Assembly: GCA_016293845.1 (NCBI GenBank)
Contig: JAEDDH010000011.1
Location: forward strand, 46,036 to 110,035
Origin: Bacteroidales bacterium
Lineage (GTDB): Bacteria; Bacteroidota; Bacteroidia; Bacteroidales; UBA3824
Direction: 5' to 3'
DNA length: 64,000 bases
The notes below the pieces were generated by a model. It worked only from the letters and a program-made list of their open reading frames with translations. It did no database searches and had not been told where the DNA came from. The translations under genes were made by a program, and so were the position numbers. This document shows positions 61,489 to 64,000 of the stretch, piece after piece. Each line of letters opens with the position of its first letter. Position 1 is the stretch's first letter.

Positions 61489-62700
61489 ATGATAGAGTTA
61501 GATAGTTTAACAAGAAACAAAAGTCGCACATTTCTTACCGGCTTTGGAATATATTGGGGCGTGTTTATGCTCGTGGTACTTTTAGGCGGAGGTGAGGGTT
61601 TGACACTCCTTCTAAGCACCACTTTCGATGGTTTTGCCACCAATTCTGCCATTGTGGAGAGCGACATCACCACCAAACCATACAAAGGTTTCCGAAAGGG
61701 TCGTTGGTGGAGTATGGAACTTAAAGATATTCAACGTATTAAAAAGGCTGTTCCTGAACTTGACGTGGTTTCTCCGATTCTTTTTTCGCGAGGTGGCAAT
61801 GCAGTTTACGACGACCGCAAATCAGAGGTCAGTATTATGGGCAACGATCCAGATTATCAATACGTTAACCAACCAAAACTGCGCTACGGTAGGTATCTCA
61901 ACCAAATGGACCTTATTCAAAAACGCAAAGTTTGTGTAATTGGCAAAAAAATTTACAACGATCTTTTCCCTATGGGCGGTAATCCCTGTGGAAATAGAAT
62001 CGAGGTCAACGGCGTTTATTATCAGATAGTTGGAGTTGATTATAATGAAACACCTTTTCTTACTAACCCGGGAACTACAATGATTGTGCCCATCACCGTG
62101 ATGCAGCAAATCAACAATCGCGGCACACGTATCGACTTGGTGGCTCTCACTGGCAAACCGGGCGTGGTTATGAGCACAGCCTTGCCAAAAGTCCGCGAAA
62201 CTCTTGCTCGTACGCACTGCATCGATCCTGATGATTCTCAGGCGGTTTGGACTTTCAATACCGAGGTGATGTTTCAGATGATTGAGGGTCTTTTCAAAGG
62301 TGTCAACATCTTGATTATTATGGTGGGAGTGGGCACTCTACTTGCCGGAGCCATTGGCGTGAGCAACATTATGATGGTAACTGTAAAAGAGCGCACCACC
62401 GAGATAGGAATCCGACGCGCAATAGGTGCTACTCCCAAAAATATTATCACTCAGATACTTGGTGAAAGCCTTGTGCTAACCCTTGTTTCGGGATTGACGG
62501 GCATAGTGGCAGGAGTTTGGCTGTTGCAGATTTTTGAAACTGCGGTAAATTCCAGCGGCACATCAGCATCTTTTCAAATAGGTTTTTGGACAGCATTTGC
62601 CGCGGCTGCGTCGGTAAGCGCATTAGGCATTATCGCCGGTCTTGCCCCCGCCCTCCGTGCCATGGCAATCAAACCCGTGGACGCAATGCGTGAAGAATAA
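61489..62700 (+). CDS. MacB-type ABC permease (2)
   Basis: A 403-residue paralogue of the preceding gene: TFLTGFGIYWGVFMLVVLLGGGEG first helix, periplasmic domain with YGRYLNQMDLIQKRKVCVIG, and KERTTEIGIRRAIGATPKNIITQILGES near the C-terminus. It starts 3 nt after the stop of the first permease. Confidence 0.93.
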   Translation: MIELDSLTRNKSRTFLTGFGIYWGVFMLVVLLGGGEGLTLLLSTTFDGFATNSAIVESDITTKPYKGFRKGRWWSMELKDIQRIKKAVPELDVVSPILFSRGGNAVYDDRKSEVSIMGNDPDYQYVNQPKLRYGRYLNQMDLIQKRKVCVIGKKIYNDLFPMGGNPCGNRIEVNGVYYQIVGVDYNETPFLTNPGTTMIVPITVMQQINNRGTRIDLVALTGKPGVVMSTALPKVRETLARTHCIDPDDSQAVWTFNTEVMFQMIEGLFKGVNILIIMVGVGTLLAGAIGVSNIMMVTVKERTTEIGIRRAIGATPKNIITQILGESLVLTLVSGLTGIVAGVWLLQIFETAVNSSGTSASFQIGFWTAFAAAASVSALGIIAGLAPALRAMAIKPVDAMREE

Positions 62701-62761
62701 ACCGTGCCTCGGCGCGTCTCCAAATCAATTAAATTGTAACAAATTAAAAAACAATATAAAG

Positions 62762-63859
62762 ATGAAAAAAGTAATAATCTTATCAATTTTAGCGATACTC
62801 TTCATTGGCACATTCATTTTCCTTTGGAGCAAATCGCAACCCGAAGTTATTGAATATGAGGAAGTACATCCCACTTTCGGAACGGTGAGCAAGTCAACAA
62901 TCGTTACCGGCAAAATTGAACCTCGCAACGAGGTGAATGTTAAACCGCAAATTTCTGGTATCATAACCGAAATACTCAAAGACCCCGGTCAGAAGGTTGC
63001 CAAAGGCGATGTTTTGGCAAAAATAACTGTGATTCCCGATATGGGTCAGTTGTCAAGTGCCGAAAGCCGTCTGCGTCTTGCCGAAATCAATCTTAAACAA
63101 GTAGAAACCGACTTTAAACGCGACGAAAATCTTTATAATCAGAAACTAATTTCTGCAAACGATTATGAAAAATCGTCTCAGGCATTAAAACAGGCTCGCG
63201 AAGAAAAATCTGCCGCCGAAGATGCTTTGCAGGTAGTTAAGGAGGGTTTTTCTAAGTCGAATGCAAGCGCGTCGAGCACTTTGATTCGTTCCACAATTGC
63301 GGGTGTTATCCTTGATATTCCAGTAAAAGTGGGCAACTCGGTGATAAATTCCAACTCGTTTAACGACGGCACCACCATTGCCACCATTGCCAATATGAAC
63401 GACCTTATTTTCCGTGGCAACATCGACGAAACCGAAGTAGGTCAGTTAGTTGAGGGAATGCCAATGAAAATTACCATCGGCGCATTGCAAGATGTAAGTT
63501 TCGACGCTGTTTTGGAGTATATTTCGCCCAAAGCCACCGAGAGCAACGGCGCAAACCAATTTGAAATTAAGGCTGCTGTGCGTGTAGACGGCGAAACCAA
63601 AATACGTGCAGGTTATAGTGCCAACGCCGAAATTGTGCTTGCCAAAGTGGAAAACGTGGTGGTGGTTCCCGAAAGCGTGTTGGAGTTTGAAGGCGACAGC
63701 ACTTTTGTTCTTGTTCCCAACGGCACCGAAACCGACGGAATGAAAAACTACGACCGCAAAAGCGTTTCCACAGGTCTCTCTGACGGTGTAAACATCGAAA
63801 TCAAATCTGGAATCGACACCACAGCAGTTTTACGTGGTCAACAAATTATAAATGAATAA
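62762..63859 (+). CDS. Periplasmic adaptor of the ABC exporter (HlyD/MacA-like)
   Basis: A 365-residue adaptor with one N-terminal helix (ILSILAILFIGTFIFLW), lipoyl halves (VNVKPQISGIITEILKDPGQKVAKGDVLAKITV and LIRSTIAGVILDIPVKVGNSV), a coiled hairpin (about 100-150) and beta-barrel domains. I chose the ATG at 62762; the longer frame from 62642 overlaps the permease and is not protein-like. It follows the permease by 61 nt and links it to the TolC gene that begins at 63865. Confidence 0.92.
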   Translation: MKKVIILSILAILFIGTFIFLWSKSQPEVIEYEEVHPTFGTVSKSTIVTGKIEPRNEVNVKPQISGIITEILKDPGQKVAKGDVLAKITVIPDMGQLSSAESRLRLAEINLKQVETDFKRDENLYNQKLISANDYEKSSQALKQAREEKSAAEDALQVVKEGFSKSNASASSTLIRSTIAGVILDIPVKVGNSVINSNSFNDGTTIATIANMNDLIFRGNIDETEVGQLVEGMPMKITIGALQDVSFDAVLEYISPKATESNGANQFEIKAAVRVDGETKIRAGYSANAEIVLAKVENVVVVPESVLEFEGDSTFVLVPNGTETDGMKNYDRKSVSTGLSDGVNIEIKSGIDTTAVLRGQQIINE

Positions 63860-63864
63860 TAGTT

Positions 63865-64000
63865 ATGAAAAAATATTTAACCATATTTTCATTGGTGTTT
63901 ACTGTATCTGCCGCCAATGCCCAAACCCACGAATGGACATTGCAAGAGTGCACCAATTATGCCGTTGAAAACAATATTCAGATTAAGAAATCTGAGCAGA
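63865..64000 (+). CDS. TolC-family outer membrane protein, 3' end cut by window edge
   Basis: 45 codons from the ATG at 63865: signal peptide KKYLTIFSLVFTVSAANAQ, then WTLQECTNYAVENNIQIKKSEQ, the typical opening of Bacteroidota TolC-family proteins. Last gene of the exporter operon visible here. Confidence 0.85.
   Translation, partial: MKKYLTIFSLVFTVSAANAQTHEWTLQECTNYAVENNIQIKKSEQ

Noticed and set aside
62642..62761. N-terminal extension of the ABC adaptor
   Set aside because: It overlaps the second permease and lacks adaptor-like sequence; the membrane helix begins right after the ATG at 62762.

Overview
The window looks like a chromosome segment from a member of the Bacteroidota, most likely order Bacteroidales. 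Supporting signs are promoters of the form TTTG-N19-21-TAnnTTTG with no strong Shine-Dalgarno, lipoproteins with a Cys lipobox, a type IX secretion (type B) sorting domain, a hybrid-sensor-type periplasmic beta-propeller, an alpha-oxoamine synthase, MqnA of the futalosine menaquinone route, a GH51 arabinofuranosidase, a PG0541-type protein behind an RND pump, and BspA-type leucine-rich repeats. The species cannot be fixed from this sequence alone.

Layout. 1-2133: a truncated Reg_prop sensor and a DUF819 membrane protein. 2284-8036: an accessory/defence-like cluster with a stand-alone reverse transcriptase preceded by a structured non-coding stretch, an MmeI-like type IIG restriction-modification enzyme carrying an in-frame palindromic insertion, and a UPF0175/PIN-like (DUF3368) toxin-antitoxin pair. 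8158-12379: an alpha-oxoamine synthase, a lipoprotein papain-like protease with an acidic tail, and GAPDH. 12380-13315: a small basic protein gene, a 33-bp-period repeat array and a probable 250-nt structured RNA with its own promoter and terminator. 13316-15768: a lipoprotein and a TPR protein broken at an A7 run. 15942-16851: a DUF3791/DUF3990/DUF3791 trio. 16889-25196: housekeeping and membrane genes (Prc protease, Fmt, MqnA, EI24 protein, YpfJ-like metallopeptidase, DUF4153).

25211-33417 is an accessory stretch: a decayed DUF4143 ATPase with a repeat array, a HigBA module between two similar ~55-bp direct repeats, an AT-rich two-gene unit (methyltransferase-LRR fusion plus a PD-(D/E)XK-like protein), a Fic protein that has lost its catalytic core, a flavin reductase and a TSCPD protein. 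33436-42302 holds GH51, a split membrane gene behind an orphan FecCD permease, two AAA+ ATPases with nuclease-like C-termini, a secreted protein broken at a second A7 run, a pseudoknot-like structured element, and two copies of a 56/57-bp nested inverted repeat.

42009-48564 is a complete minus-strand operon: GbsR/MarR regulator, TolC, adaptor, RND pump, PG0541-like protein. 48738-54140: TruA, a secreted TPR-CHAT protein and a T9SS type B cargo protein. 54124-56073 is a decaying ABC export locus with a YtrA-like regulator. 57543-59303 is a third AAA-ATPase/nuclease. 59513-64000 is a MacB-like ABC export operon (ATPase, two permeases, adaptor, start of a TolC gene) preceded by two tandem 17-bp inverted repeats that look like operators.

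The strongest candidates for undescribed biology are the reverse transcriptase with its structured leader, the 33-bp arrays in front of DUF4143 ATPases, the methyltransferase-LRR/nuclease pair, the 12942-13192 RNA and the 40132-40289 element. No tRNA, rRNA, CRISPR array, transposase or integrase was recognised.
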